A DNA stretch of 11,789 nucleotides, from contig JAHCKF010000066.1 in assembly GCA_026125925.1 (NCBI GenBank), positions 1 to 11,789 on the forward strand. The letters are read 5' to 3'. Position numbers and translations under genes: made by a program. This DNA comes from Pseudolabrys sp. Its GTDB lineage: Bacteria; Pseudomonadota; Alphaproteobacteria; Rhizobiales; Xanthobacteraceae. Of this stretch, positions 1 through 6,614 are shown one piece after another; within the stretch, counting starts at the first letter, position 1, and each line of letters starts with the position of its first letter. The notes below the pieces were generated by a model that was not told the origin of the DNA, searched no databases, and was given only the letters and a program-made list of their open reading frames with translations.

Positions 1-349
1 AGACGCCGACGGCGCAGGTGGCGTCGCCCTTGAGGTTGCTCCAGTCGACATCGCCTTCCAGACCGAACACGACCTGGTTCATCTGAAAGTTATAGCCGAG
101 GGTGCCGCCGATCAGGCCGCCCGAGGTGTCGAAGTCGCCGCCGGTCGAGAGCGGGCCGCTGACCGAGGCATTGCCCCAGCCGCCGCCGCCGTTGATACCG
201 GCATAGAAGCCGGACCAGTTGTAGATCGGGGCAATATAGGCCGGCGCCTTGGTCGGCATCGCCTCGCGGCGCGGCAGGTCCGCAGCGTTGGCCGCGGTCA
301 TCGAGGACACAACCGCCAAAGCAGCGGCGGCAAGAACGAAACGCTTCAT
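1..349 (-). CDS. Omp25/Omp31-type outer membrane beta-barrel protein, partial (3' end off window)
   Basis: This is the N-terminal 116 codons of a small outer-membrane beta-barrel porin-like protein, read leftwards and open at the window edge. It begins MKRFVLAAAALAVVSS and has an Ala-rich signal peptide that ends near ANAADLP, the usual export signature of this family in Hyphomicrobiales. The motif YNWSGFYAGINGG follows the signal, then a glycine-rich first strand pair and a GLIGGTLGYNFQ / VVFGLEGDVDWS strand pattern. These are typical of the OMP_b-brl / Omp25-Omp31 group. The start is ATG at 349, with GGAG (359-362 on the plus strand) nine bases upstream. The next gene upstream on this strand (681-1298) is a paralogue with the same AADLPR and YNW-G-YAG signatures, so this looks like a tandem duplication. 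A terminator lies between the two, so this copy probably has its own promoter. These proteins are generally structural or porin-like; a specific substrate cannot be assigned. Confidence 0.88.
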   Translation of the reverse strand, partial: MKRFVLAAAALAVVSSMTAANAADLPRREAMPTKAPAYIAPIYNWSGFYAGINGGGGWGNASVSGPLSTGGDFDTSGGLIGGTLGYNFQMNQVVFGLEGDVDWSNLKGDATCAVGV

Positions 350-680
350 CTCAAACTTCTCCGTCGTGAAGCCCCACAAAACCTGGCCGCACAGTATTCG
401 CTTTCGTTGTCACGTCTAGTGCAAATAAGCCACAGATAACAACAAGTTATGCGGAGTTCTATGACACGTTACAAACAACCAAAAGTCACTTTATGGCCGC
501 AATTCCGGGCGGTCTAAGCCATGTTTCTCTTCAGTGAATACTTGGATGATCGAAAATTTATATAGGATTTACAGAAAGGCCTCTTGCGCAGGCGCAACGA
601 TGACTTAGCGGCGCCACGAAAAAGGCCCCGGACCAGAGGTCCGGGGCCCGATCGCGAGCAGGCGGGCATCCACCCAGTCG
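350..680. other. Intergenic region between tandem omp genes: 5' control region of the left gene plus terminator of the right gene
   Basis: This 331-base gap has no convincing gene. Its left part (about 380-560) is clearly richer in A and T than the surrounding DNA and should hold the minus-strand promoter and 5' leader of the left omp gene. I could not pick -35/-10 hexamers with confidence. A small dyad, ATAAC-N5-GTTAT, lies at 436-450 and could be an operator or chance. The right part carries the intrinsic terminator listed separately. Confidence 0.5.
619..648 (-). terminator. Rho-independent terminator of the 681-1298 omp gene
   Basis: A perfect 11-bp GC-rich stem (624-634 pairing with 638-648) closes a 3-base loop at 635-637. 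On the minus strand it is followed directly by five T residues (plus-strand A at 619-623). It begins about 30 bases after the stop codon of the minus-strand omp gene. The strong stem and U tract make this a classic intrinsic terminator that separates the two omp genes. Confidence 0.9.
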
Positions 681-1298
681 CTAGAAATGATAGTTCACGC
701 CGACGCGAATGAAGTTCGATTCCAGGCCGTTGCCGACACCGGTGATCGAGTAGGTCCGGTTGCCGAGATCGGCATAGAGATACTCGATCTTGGCCGACCA
801 CTGCCGGGCGAGGCCGAGTTCGACGCCGAGGCCGAGGGTCCAGCCGACATGGGTCTTGGATTCCGAGAGGGCGCCGCTTTCGCCCTTCAGGCCGCCATAG
901 GCGATACCGCCGGTGCCGTAGAACAGGATGTTGTTCCAGGCCATGCCAACGCGGCCGCGCAAGGTGCCGAACCACGGGTTGGAGAACTTGTAGGGCGCGA
1001 AGGTGTCGTCGGCGCCGGAGATCTGGAGGTCGGTTTCGCCGCCGAACACGAACTGGCCCTGCTGCCAGTTGTAGCCGCCGGTGAGGCCGCCAAGGACGCC
1101 GCTCGGCTTGGTATTGGTGCCGGGCACGTCGCCCCACTGATAGCCGACGATGGCGCCGGCGTACCAGCCGGCCCAGTTGTAATAGGAGCCGGCCGCGGGT
1201 TGCGAATAATACGAGTCACGCGGCAGATCGGCGGCGGAAGCGGCGCCGGTCGCCGCAGCGACTGCCAGCATGGTCAACGCCAGAATTTGCTTTTTCAT
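681..1298 (-). CDS. Omp25/Omp31-type outer membrane beta-barrel protein (205 aa)
   Basis: This is a complete small outer-membrane beta-barrel protein of the Omp25/Omp31 (OMP_b-brl) family, found in the alphaproteobacterial outer membrane. The signal peptide is MKKQILALTMLAVAAATGA, with likely cleavage at ASA-ADLP. Family signatures follow: YYNWAGWYAGAIVGYQWG (first strands), GGLTGGYNWQQGQFVFGGE, a central RGRVGMAWNNILFYGTGG strand, and GLGVELGLARQWSAKIEYLYADLG near the end. It ends NYHF, and a C-terminal phenylalanine is the usual recognition signal for the BAM assembly machinery. The length of about 205 aa is normal. I chose ATG at 1298 because GGAGAG lies a few bases upstream. A GTG four codons earlier is in frame, but it overlaps that ribosome binding site and is unlikely. 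The gene is followed by a strong terminator and is paralogous to the partial gene at 1-349. Its role is probably structural or porin-like; the substrate is unknown. Confidence 0.92.
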   Translation of the reverse strand: MKKQILALTMLAVAAATGAASAADLPRDSYYSQPAAGSYYNWAGWYAGAIVGYQWGDVPGTNTKPSGVLGGLTGGYNWQQGQFVFGGETDLQISGADDTFAPYKFSNPWFGTLRGRVGMAWNNILFYGTGGIAYGGLKGESGALSESKTHVGWTLGLGVELGLARQWSAKIEYLYADLGNRTYSITGVGNGLESNFIRVGVNYHF

Positions 1299-1618
1299 CT
1301 TACTCTCCACCTACTCACGCGACTTGTCTGCAGTGCATCCGCGCGTCTTTTCGCGCTCCGCGCACCGCGGTCTTGGCTAAAATGTCCGCATCGGGGCTGC
1401 CGGTTTGGACAATTTTTCGTTGCCGAGTTATCGCGCTTTGGCGGTTAAGCGGTTATTACCCGCTAACCCTGACGCAGCGTTATCCCTAAGGAACGGTTGC
1501 GCGTTATGCTTTCCGCGGCGTTTACCATGCGAATTGGCCGACGGCGGCACATGAAGGGAAAGTGCATGGCGGTTTTCATCTGCGCATGCGGTATGGTTAA
1601 AAGTCTTTCGATGACGAG
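1299..1618. other. Divergent intergenic control region between the omp gene (-) and the SDR gene (+)
   Basis: This 320-base non-coding gap between divergent genes must hold promoters for both. It contains AT-richer patches at about 1404-1460 and an imperfect hairpin: GGTTA-(A)-GCGG at 1443-1452 pairs with CCGC-TAACC at 1460-1468, with one bulged A and a seven-base loop. The hairpin has no T tract and could be an operator-like dyad. I saw no -35/-10 pair good enough to name, and no RNA gene or convincing small ORF. Confidence 0.45.
1303..1308 (-). promoter_or_regulatory. Ribosome binding site of the 681-1298 omp gene
   Basis: GGAGAG on the minus strand is followed by TAAG and then the ATG at 1298. 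It settles the choice of that ATG over the in-frame GTG at 1310, which would place the site inside the coding sequence. Confidence 0.7.
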
Positions 1619-2401
1619 TTGAAGCGAGCCGTGGATCATCCAGCAGCAGACACCCCGCGCACGGCGCTGATCACTGGAGCGGCGCGCCGCATTGGCCGCG
1701 CCATCGCGCTGGCCTTGTCGGAGCAGGGTCATGCCGTTGTCCTTCATGCCAACCACTCGCGTGAAGAAGCCGACGCGCTTGCCGCGTCGATCAGGCGCGA
1801 CGGTGGCAAGGCCGCCGTCGTGATCGGCGATCTCGGTAATGCCAAAGTCGTCGGCGACATCATCCCAGCGGCGGCGGCCAAATTCGGCACCCTGACGCTG
1901 CTGGTCAACAATGCCAGCCTGTTCGACGAAGACGACGCCGCGACCATGACGCGCCAGGCGTTCGAGCGCACGCTCGCCGTCAACCTCACGGCGCCGCTGT
2001 TCCTGGCGCAGGCCTTCGCGGCGCAGGCGTCGCGCGATGCATCATGCTCGATCGTCAATATCGTCGATCAGCGCGTGCTGCGGCCGACACCGAAGTTCTT
2101 CTCCTATGCCCTGAGTAAAGCCGCGCTGCACGATGCAACCACGACTTTGGCGCAGGCCTTTGCGCCGCTGCGCGTCAACTCCGTGGCGCCGGGGCCGACG
2201 CTGCCGAGCCCGCGCCAGAACAACGAGCAGTTCGCCGAGCAGGCGGCGCTGATGCCGCTCGGGCGCGGCCCGACGCCGGAGGAGATCGCCGCCGCGGTGG
2301 TCTATCTCGCCGGCGCCCGCAGCGTCACCGGCGTGACGATCGCGGTGGACGGCGGCCAGCACCTTGCCTGGAAGACGCCGGATGCCGACGTGCCGGAGTA
2401 G
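1619..2401 (+). CDS. PTR1/FolM-type short-chain dehydrogenase (pteridine reductase-like)
   Basis: This classical-size SDR (260 aa) very probably reduces a dihydropteridine or dihydrofolate with NADPH. The nucleotide-binding motif is TGAARRIG (residues 19-26), of the TGxxxRxG type seen in trypanosomatid PTR1 and E. coli FolM rather than the common TGxxxGIG. It is followed by VVLHANHSREEA, which resembles the cofactor-binding stretch of PTR1. NNAS is at 97-100 and YALSK at 163-167. The usual catalytic Ser is replaced by Asp (IVNIVD, D150), exactly 13 residues before Tyr163. PTR1 has the same change and spacing (D181/Y194 as I recall). The C-terminus has the usual VTGVTIAVDGGQHL. The start is uncertain: TTG 1619 gives the full frame, and GTG 1631 would shorten it by four residues; neither has a strong ribosome binding site. 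uvrC begins 39 bases downstream, so co-transcription is plausible. The substrate (folate, monapterin or another pterin) is inferred. Confidence 0.88.
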   Translation: MKRAVDHPAADTPRTALITGAARRIGRAIALALSEQGHAVVLHANHSREEADALAASIRRDGGKAAVVIGDLGNAKVVGDIIPAAAAKFGTLTLLVNNASLFDEDDAATMTRQAFERTLAVNLTAPLFLAQAFAAQASRDASCSIVNIVDQRVLRPTPKFFSYALSKAALHDATTTLAQAFAPLRVNSVAPGPTLPSPRQNNEQFAEQAALMPLGRGPTPEEIAAAVVYLAGARSVTGVTIAVDGGQHLAWKTPDADVPE

Positions 2402-2440
2402 GGCGGTGGTCAACGGCGTGGCGCAGCCTATATTCCCGTC

Positions 2441-4588
2441 ATGAACGGCAGCCGAAAAGACATCGATCCGGCCAGCGAATTGCGCGAGGACGACGACGCG
2501 CCGACGCTGCCTGAGCTCGATCTGGGCGACATCGAAGCCGATGTCGGCACGCTGGCCCACGGCCGGGCGGCAATCGCGCGCGCCGTCAAGCATGCGCCGG
2601 CGGGGCCGGGCGTCTATCGCATGATCGATGCGAAGGGCGACGTGCTCTATGTTGGCAAGGCCAAGAGCATCAAGAAGCGCGTCGCCAATTATACCCGGCC
2701 GGTCGCCTATGACGCGCGCATCGGCCGCATGGTGGCGGCGACGGTGTCGATGGAGTTCGTCTCCACGGCGACCGAGACCGAGGCGCTGCTGCTCGAGGCG
2801 AACCTCATCAAGCGCCTGCGCCCGCGCTTCAACGTGCTGCTGCGTGACGACAAGTCGTTTCCCTACATCCTGATCACGTCGGATCACTGGGCGCCGCAGA
2901 TCCTCAAGCACCGCGGCGCGCGCACGCGGCCGGGGCACTACTACGGCCCGTTCGCCAATGCCGGCGCGGTCAACCGCACCATCAACGCGCTGCAGCGCGC
3001 CTTCCTGCTGCGCAATTGCTCGGACTCGTTCTTCGAGTCGCGCTCGCGGCCGTGTTTGCTTTATCAGATCAAGCGCTGCTCCGGCCCGTGCACGCAGGAG
3101 ATCGACTTCAAGGGCTATGCCGAACTGGTGCGCGAGGCCAACGCCTTCCTCGACGGCAAGAGCCGCAATGTGCAGAAGGAACTGGCGGCGGAGATGGATC
3201 AGGCCTCGCAGGCGCTCGACTTCGAGCGCGCCGCGATCTACCGCGACCGCTTGGCGGCGCTGTCGGCGATCACCTCGACGCAGGGCATCAATCCGCGCAC
3301 CATCGAGGAGGCCGACGTCTTCGCCGTGCATCAGGATGGCGGCTATTCCTGCGTTGAAGTTTTCTTCTTCCGCACCGGACAGAACTGGGGCAACCGCGCT
3401 TATTTCCCGAAGGCCGATCGCGCACTGGGCCCCGGCGAAGTGCTCAGCGCTTTTCTCGCGCAGTTCTACGACGACAAGCCGGCGCCGCGCCTCATCCTCG
3501 TCTCGCATGAATTCGACGAGCGCGCGCTGCTCGCCGAGGCACTGACGGCCAAGAGCGAGCGCAAGGTCGAAGTGGCGCTGCCGCAGCGGGGCGAGCGCAA
3601 GGATCTGGTGATGCATGCACTGGCCAATGCGCGCGAGGCGCTGGGCCGCAAGCTTGCCGACACGGCTTCGCAGCAGCGGTTGTTTGCGGCGCTGACCGAG
3701 GCCTTTGGCCTTTCGAAGCCGCCGCGGCGCATCGAGGTCTACGACAACAGCCACATTGCCGGCACCAATGCGGTGGGCGGCATGATCGTCGCGGGGCCGG
3801 AAGGCTTCCGCAAGAACCAGTATCGCAAGTTCAACATCCGCTCGACCGACATCACGCCTGGCGACGACTTCGGGATGATGCGCGAGGTGTTGCAGCGGCG
3901 CTTCAAGCGGCTGCTGGCGGAGAATCCGCGGGCGGCATCGCCTTCTTCTGCTTCTTCTTTACCTCCCCCCTTGAGGGGGAGGTCGCTCGCCGAAGGCGAG
4001 CGGGAGGAGGATAATGACGACGCGCACGAATTAGAAAGACCCCCCTCCCTAACCCTCCCCCTCAAGGGGGGAGGGAATGAAGCTGCGGCGAGCGGTGGGG
4101 ACGAGGACGAAGCTCAGACGGATTCCCCCTGGCCCGATCTCCTGCTGATTGACGGCGGGCAGGGGCAGTTGCGCGCGGCGCAGGAGACGCTGGCCGAGAT
4201 GGGCGTCACCGATGTGCCGCTGGTGTCGATCGCGAAAGGCCGCGACCGTGAAGCGGGGCGCGAAACCTTCTTCATGCCCGGCAAAGCGCCGTTCAAGCTG
4301 CCGCCGCGCGATCCGGTCTTGTATTTCGTCGAGCGGCTGCGCGACGAGGCCCACCGCTTCGCCATCGGCTCGCACCGCACCCGGCGCAAGAAGGATATTC
4401 GCGAGGCCGGATTGCAGGAGATCGAAGGGATCGGGCCCACCCGCAAGAGCGCGCTGCTGCGCCACTTCGGCACGCTCAAGGCCATTGGGCGGGCCAGCAT
4501 CGCCGACCTGCAGCACGTGCCGGGAATCAATGCGGAGATGGCGCGGAAGATATATGAGTTCTTCCACGACAAGGCGCCGGCGAAGTAG
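2441..4588 (+). CDS. uvrC: UvrABC excinuclease subunit C, with an in-frame repeat-derived linker
   Basis: UvrC makes both incisions in nucleotide excision repair after UvrA/UvrB find the damage. Domains in order are an acidic N-terminal extension (1-50) and a GIY-YIG nuclease (GVY 57-59, YVG 70-72, 3' incision). A Cys-containing segment (around C193, C205, C213 and C217) follows, then a UVR motif (about 243-278) that contacts UvrB. Next comes the RNase H-like nuclease for the 5' incision, with D435 (EVYDNSH), D571 (LLIDGGQGQ) and H638 (DEAHRF). Two helix-hairpin-helix motifs (about 657-705) bind DNA. The 715-aa length exceeds the usual 600-690. The excess lies between D435 and D571, which are 136 residues apart, against about 60-70 in E. 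coli and Thermotoga UvrC as I recall. That stretch (about residues 499-561) is Pro/Gly/Ser/Glu-rich and is encoded by a palindromic repeat (3961-4075). All catalytic residues are intact and the frame is open, so the protein is probably functional. No clear Shine-Dalgarno sequence precedes the ATG. Confidence 0.97.
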   Translation: MNGSRKDIDPASELREDDDAPTLPELDLGDIEADVGTLAHGRAAIARAVKHAPAGPGVYRMIDAKGDVLYVGKAKSIKKRVANYTRPVAYDARIGRMVAATVSMEFVSTATETEALLLEANLIKRLRPRFNVLLRDDKSFPYILITSDHWAPQILKHRGARTRPGHYYGPFANAGAVNRTINALQRAFLLRNCSDSFFESRSRPCLLYQIKRCSGPCTQEIDFKGYAELVREANAFLDGKSRNVQKELAAEMDQASQALDFERAAIYRDRLAALSAITSTQGINPRTIEEADVFAVHQDGGYSCVEVFFFRTGQNWGNRAYFPKADRALGPGEVLSAFLAQFYDDKPAPRLILVSHEFDERALLAEALTAKSERKVEVALPQRGERKDLVMHALANAREALGRKLADTASQQRLFAALTEAFGLSKPPRRIEVYDNSHIAGTNAVGGMIVAGPEGFRKNQYRKFNIRSTDITPGDDFGMMREVLQRRFKRLLAENPRAASPSSASSLPPPLRGRSLAEGEREEDNDDAHELERPPSLTLPLKGGGNEAAASGGDEDEAQTDSPWPDLLLIDGGQGQLRAAQETLAEMGVTDVPLVSIAKGRDREAGRETFFMPGKAPFKLPPRDPVLYFVERLRDEAHRFAIGSHRTRRKKDIREAGLQEIEGIGPTRKSALLRHFGTLKAIGRASIADLQHVPGINAEMARKIYEFFHDKAPAK
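3961..4075. repeat. Composite palindromic repeat element inside uvrC, translated in frame
   Basis: Three hairpins are packed in about 115 bases. The first is a 9-bp stem 3961-3969 / 3975-3983 with loop CTTGA. The second is an 8-bp stem 3984-3991 / 3995-4002 with loop GAA. The third is a 9-bp stem 4053-4061 / 4067-4075 with loop TCAAG. The first and third are inverted near-copies of one another (CCTCCCCC core; the loops are reverse complements), so the whole is a large imperfect palindrome. C/G runs of this kind are known to me as interspersed repeats in Bradyrhizobium-like genomes. The element encodes roughly UvrC residues 507-545 with no stop codon, although stop triplets occur in other frames (around 4011-4016, for example). 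The boundaries are approximate. Confidence 0.85.
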
Positions 4589-4603
4589 CGGCGACAACAA
4601 TCT

Positions 4604-4688
4604 CCGTCATGCCCGGCCTTGTGCCGGGCATCCACGTCTTTCGCTTTGACCAAGGCGTGGATGGCCGGGACAAGCCCGGCCATGACGG
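4604..4688. repeat. 85-bp interspersed palindromic repeat between uvrC and the dioxygenase gene
   Basis: Two 33-base arms (4604-4636 and 4656-4688) are inverted repeats with four mismatches around a 19-base centre. Each arm holds its own 9-bp hairpin: 4609-4617 / 4623-4631 with loop CTTGT, and 4661-4669 / 4675-4683 with loop ACAAG. The outermost eight bases (CCGTCATG / CATGACGG) match perfectly. I recognise the CCGTCATGCCCGGC...GTGCCGGGCATCCACG pattern as a common interspersed repeat of Bradyrhizobium-like genomes; copy number here is unknown. It starts 15 bases after the uvrC stop and ends 25 bases before the dioxygenase ATG, so it could stabilise or terminate the uvrC transcript. There is no T tract of intrinsic-terminator type. 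Confidence 0.92.
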
Positions 4689-4698
4689 CGGAGGGATA

Positions 4699-4705
4699 GG
4701 GAGAG
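4699..4705 (+). promoter_or_regulatory. Ribosome binding site of the dioxygenase gene
   Basis: GGGAGAG lies eight bases before ATG 4714. It fixes the start there rather than at the in-frame ATG 4609, which lies inside the palindromic repeat and would add 35 repeat-encoded residues. Confidence 0.75.
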
Positions 4706-4713
4706 AACCAACG

Positions 4714-5604
4714 ATGATCATCAAATCGCAGGCCGACGTCACGCCGGCCGTGCTCGAGGCCTACAGCAAGATCGACGATCCGCGGCTGCGCGAAATCGTC
4801 TCCGCGCTGGTCAAGCAACTGCACGCCTTCGCCCGCGAGGTGCATCTGACCGAGGAGGAATTCCACAAAGGCGCGGCGATCGTCGCCAAGCTCGGACAGA
4901 TGACCAACGCCACGCACAACGAAGTGGTGCTGATGTGCGGCTCGCTCGGCTTCTCGGCGCTGGTGTGTCTCCTCAACAACGGCAATAACGGCCAGACCGA
5001 AACCACGGCGAATTTGCTCGGGCCGTTCTGGCGGCTGAACTCGCCGCGCACCGAAAACGGTGGCTCGATCGTGCGGTCGCCGACGCCGGGACCGGTGCTG
5101 TTCGTCACCGCGACCGTCAAGGATACGCAAGGCCGGCCGGTGGCCGGCGCCGAGGTCGATGTCTGGCATTCCTCGCCGGAGGGCTACTACGAGCAGCAGG
5201 ACCCGAATCAGGCCGAGATGAACCTGCGCGGCAAATTCACGACCGACGCCGACGGTCGATTCTCGTTCCGCAGCGTCAAGCCGGCCGGCTATCCGATCCC
5301 GATCGACGGCCCGGTCGGGGATCTGCTGCGCCATGCCGGGCGGCACAATTACCGGCCGGCGCATCTGCACTTCCTCATCTTCAAGGAAGGCTTCAAGACC
5401 CACATTTCGCAGATCTACACGCCGGACGACGAGCGGCTGGAAACCGACGTGCAGTTCGGCGTCACCCGCGCGCTGATCGGCGACTTCGTCCGGCACGAGG
5501 AGCCGGCGCCGGCGCCGGACGTGCAGGGCGAGTGGTATTCGCTAGATCAGACTTTCGTGATGGAGCCCGGCGTCGCCCGCCTGCCGAAAGCCCCCATCCA
5601 GTAG
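4714..5604 (+). CDS. Intradiol ring-cleavage dioxygenase (hydroxyquinol/catechol 1,2-dioxygenase family)
   Basis: This 296-aa non-haem Fe(III) dioxygenase should cleave a catecholic ring between its two hydroxyls to give a muconate-type product. The N-terminal part (about 1-100) is the helical dimerisation domain (Dioxygenase_N) and the rest is the beta-sandwich catalytic domain. All four expected iron ligands are visible: a Tyr in EGYYE (probably Y159), Y193 in PAGYPIPIDGP, and H217 and H219 in RPAHLHF. The stretch IDGPVGDLLRHAGRH-YRPAHLHF resembles hydroxyquinol 1,2-dioxygenases more than CatA, so hydroxyquinol is my first guess for substrate. Chlorocatechol or catechol remain possible. No partner genes of aromatic degradation (maleylacetate reductase, muconate cycloisomerase, regulator) are adjacent, so this is a lone gene between uvrC and pgsA. 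It has its own good ribosome binding site and is set off from uvrC by a repeat. Confidence 0.92.
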   Translation: MIIKSQADVTPAVLEAYSKIDDPRLREIVSALVKQLHAFAREVHLTEEEFHKGAAIVAKLGQMTNATHNEVVLMCGSLGFSALVCLLNNGNNGQTETTANLLGPFWRLNSPRTENGGSIVRSPTPGPVLFVTATVKDTQGRPVAGAEVDVWHSSPEGYYEQQDPNQAEMNLRGKFTTDADGRFSFRSVKPAGYPIPIDGPVGDLLRHAGRHNYRPAHLHFLIFKEGFKTHISQIYTPDDERLETDVQFGVTRALIGDFVRHEEPAPAPDVQGEWYSLDQTFVMEPGVARLPKAPIQ

Positions 5605-5687
5605 CGGTAAAATTCTTTTGCGGCCGCATGCGAGATGATCGCGGCGGACGGTTGACCTGATGGCGGTCGCGGTGTTCCTTGTCCCCG

Positions 5688-6296
5688 ATGAATGCCACCC
5701 AATCCACCAGACTGCCGGCGAACCCGCTGTCGCTGCCGAATATTCTGACCTACGCGCGCATCGCAGCGGTGCCCGTGGTCGTCGGCCTGTTGTTCTGGCA
5801 GAGCCTGATGGGCGGCGAATTGTGGCTGCGCTGGGTGGCGCTGGCGGTGTTCATCGCCGCCGCGGTGACGGATTTCTTCGACGGCTATCTGGCGCGCGCC
5901 TGGGGTCAGCAATCCTCGCTCGGCCGCATGCTCGACCCGATCGCCGACAAGCTGCTCGTGGCGTCGTCACTGTTGATGCTCGCCGCCGGAACCACGATCC
6001 GCGGCTGGGCGCTGCTCGCCGCCATCATCATCTTGTGCCGCGAGGTGCTGGTTTCGGGTCTGCGCGAATTCCTCGCGGAACTGCGCGTCGGCGTGCCGGT
6101 GACGACGCTCGCCAAATGGAAGACCTTCGCCCAGCTCTTTGCCATCGGGTTTCTGATCGCCGGCGAGGCCGGTGAGAAGGTGCTGCCCTTCACCATCGAA
6201 GTCGGCATCACTTTATTGTGGCTGGCGGCGATCCTGACGCTCTACACCGGCTGGGACTATCTGCGGGCCGGGCTGCGTCACATGATCGAGGATTGA
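5688..6296 (+). CDS. pgsA: CDP-diacylglycerol--glycerol-3-phosphate 3-phosphatidyltransferase
   Basis: This 202-aa integral inner-membrane enzyme joins CDP-diacylglycerol and glycerol-3-phosphate to make phosphatidylglycerophosphate, the committed step to phosphatidylglycerol and cardiolipin. The CDP-alcohol phosphatidyltransferase motif is complete: D62-x2-D65-G66-x2-A69-R70-x8-G79-x3-D83-x3-D87. The N-terminal SLPNILTYARIAAVPV (about 15-30) is the usual PgsA opening, and several hydrophobic helices follow (about 25-40, 47-60, 88-115, 146-158, 172-187). I chose ATG 5688; an in-frame TTG at 5679 would add three residues with no better ribosome binding site. Among CDP-alcohol transferases, PgsA is favoured over Pss or Cls by the N-terminus and by the uvrC-pgsA-moaD-moaE neighbourhood, which I recall as common in Hyphomicrobiales. 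The gap to the upstream dioxygenase (83 bases) shows no obvious promoter or repeat. Confidence 0.95.
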   Translation: MNATQSTRLPANPLSLPNILTYARIAAVPVVVGLLFWQSLMGGELWLRWVALAVFIAAAVTDFFDGYLARAWGQQSSLGRMLDPIADKLLVASSLLMLAAGTTIRGWALLAAIIILCREVLVSGLREFLAELRVGVPVTTLAKWKTFAQLFAIGFLIAGEAGEKVLPFTIEVGITLLWLAAILTLYTGWDYLRAGLRHMIED

Positions 6297-6301
6297 ACTC
6301 A

Positions 6302-6341
6302 TCATCCCGACGTGGGAACCGGTTTTCGGACAACGATGCGC
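6302..6341. repeat. Short interspersed repeat copy between pgsA and moaD
   Basis: Read on the minus strand this is GCGCATCGTTGTCCGAAAAC followed by CGGTTCCCAC and CGGGATGATG. From memory, this closely follows a widespread Hyphomicrobiales repeat (GCATGATCTTGTCCGAAAAC-type, continuing CGGTTCCCAC and CGGGATCATG). It fills most of the 53-base gap between pgsA and moaD and ends just before the GGA presumed to be the moaD ribosome binding site. The identification rests on recall and on the fit of several blocks; copy number was not tested. Confidence 0.55.
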
Positions 6342-6349
6342 GGGAAATC

Positions 6350-6613
6350 ATGACAATGGCGATCAAGATCCGCTATTTCGCCTGGGTGCGCGAACGCATC
6401 GGCAAGCCCGAGGAGGACCTCGACGTCCCCGCCGGCATCGCCACCGTCGGCGAGCTGATGACCTGGCTCGCCGGCCGCGGCGAAGAATACGGCTACGCCT
6501 TCGAGAACCCCAAGGTCATCCGCGCCGCCATTGATCGCAGCCACGTCAAACCGCAGGCCGCGATCGCCGGCGCCAAGGAAATCGCGTTTTTCCCGCCCAT
6601 GACGGGGGGGTAA
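6350..6613 (+). CDS. moaD: Molybdopterin synthase sulfur carrier subunit MoaD
   Basis: This is the small ubiquitin-like subunit of molybdopterin synthase. After its C-terminal glycine is thiocarboxylated (by MoeB-type activation) it donates sulfur to cyclic pyranopterin monophosphate in MoaE. The 87-residue length fits the family. The start IKIRYFAWVRERIG, the central TVGELMTWLAGRGEEY, and the end EIAFFPPMTGG with the obligatory terminal Gly-Gly are all present. Two ATGs (6350 and 6356) are possible: a GGA at 6343-6345 is 4 or 10 bases away respectively, so the true start is open by two residues. The partner gene moaE lies downstream but is separated by a long palindromic repeat. The uvrC-pgsA-moaD-moaE order supports the call. 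Confidence 0.95.
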   Translation: MTMAIKIRYFAWVRERIGKPEEDLDVPAGIATVGELMTWLAGRGEEYGYAFENPKVIRAAIDRSHVKPQAAIAGAKEIAFFPPMTGG

Positions 6614-6614
6614 C

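Noticed and set aside
436..450. ATAAC-N5-GTTAT dyad upstream of the left omp gene as an operator
   Set aside because: A 5-bp dyad in AT-rich sequence is easily due to chance, and no second copy or known regulator motif was seen.
1405..1433. TTGGAC-N17-TTATCG as a promoter for the SDR gene
   Set aside because: The match to -35/-10 consensus is poor and it lies about 190 bases upstream of the start, so it cannot be distinguished from chance.
687..1448. 253-codon plus-strand open frame over the 681-1298 omp gene
   Set aside because: It is antisense to a clear outer-membrane protein with signal peptide, ribosome binding site and terminator, and its translation has no recognisable motif.
2042..3754. 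Long antisense open frame opposite the SDR gene and uvrC, with similar long ones at 4114-5496, 7124-8818 and 10136-11653 on the minus strand
   Set aside because: These are Arg/Ala/His-rich shadow frames caused by GC-rich codon use of well-recognised plus-strand genes. They show no family motifs.
4609..4713. N-terminal extension of the dioxygenase from an ATG inside the palindromic repeat
   Set aside because: The extra residues are repeat-encoded and lack family similarity. ATG 4714 has a strong GGGAGAG site at proper spacing.
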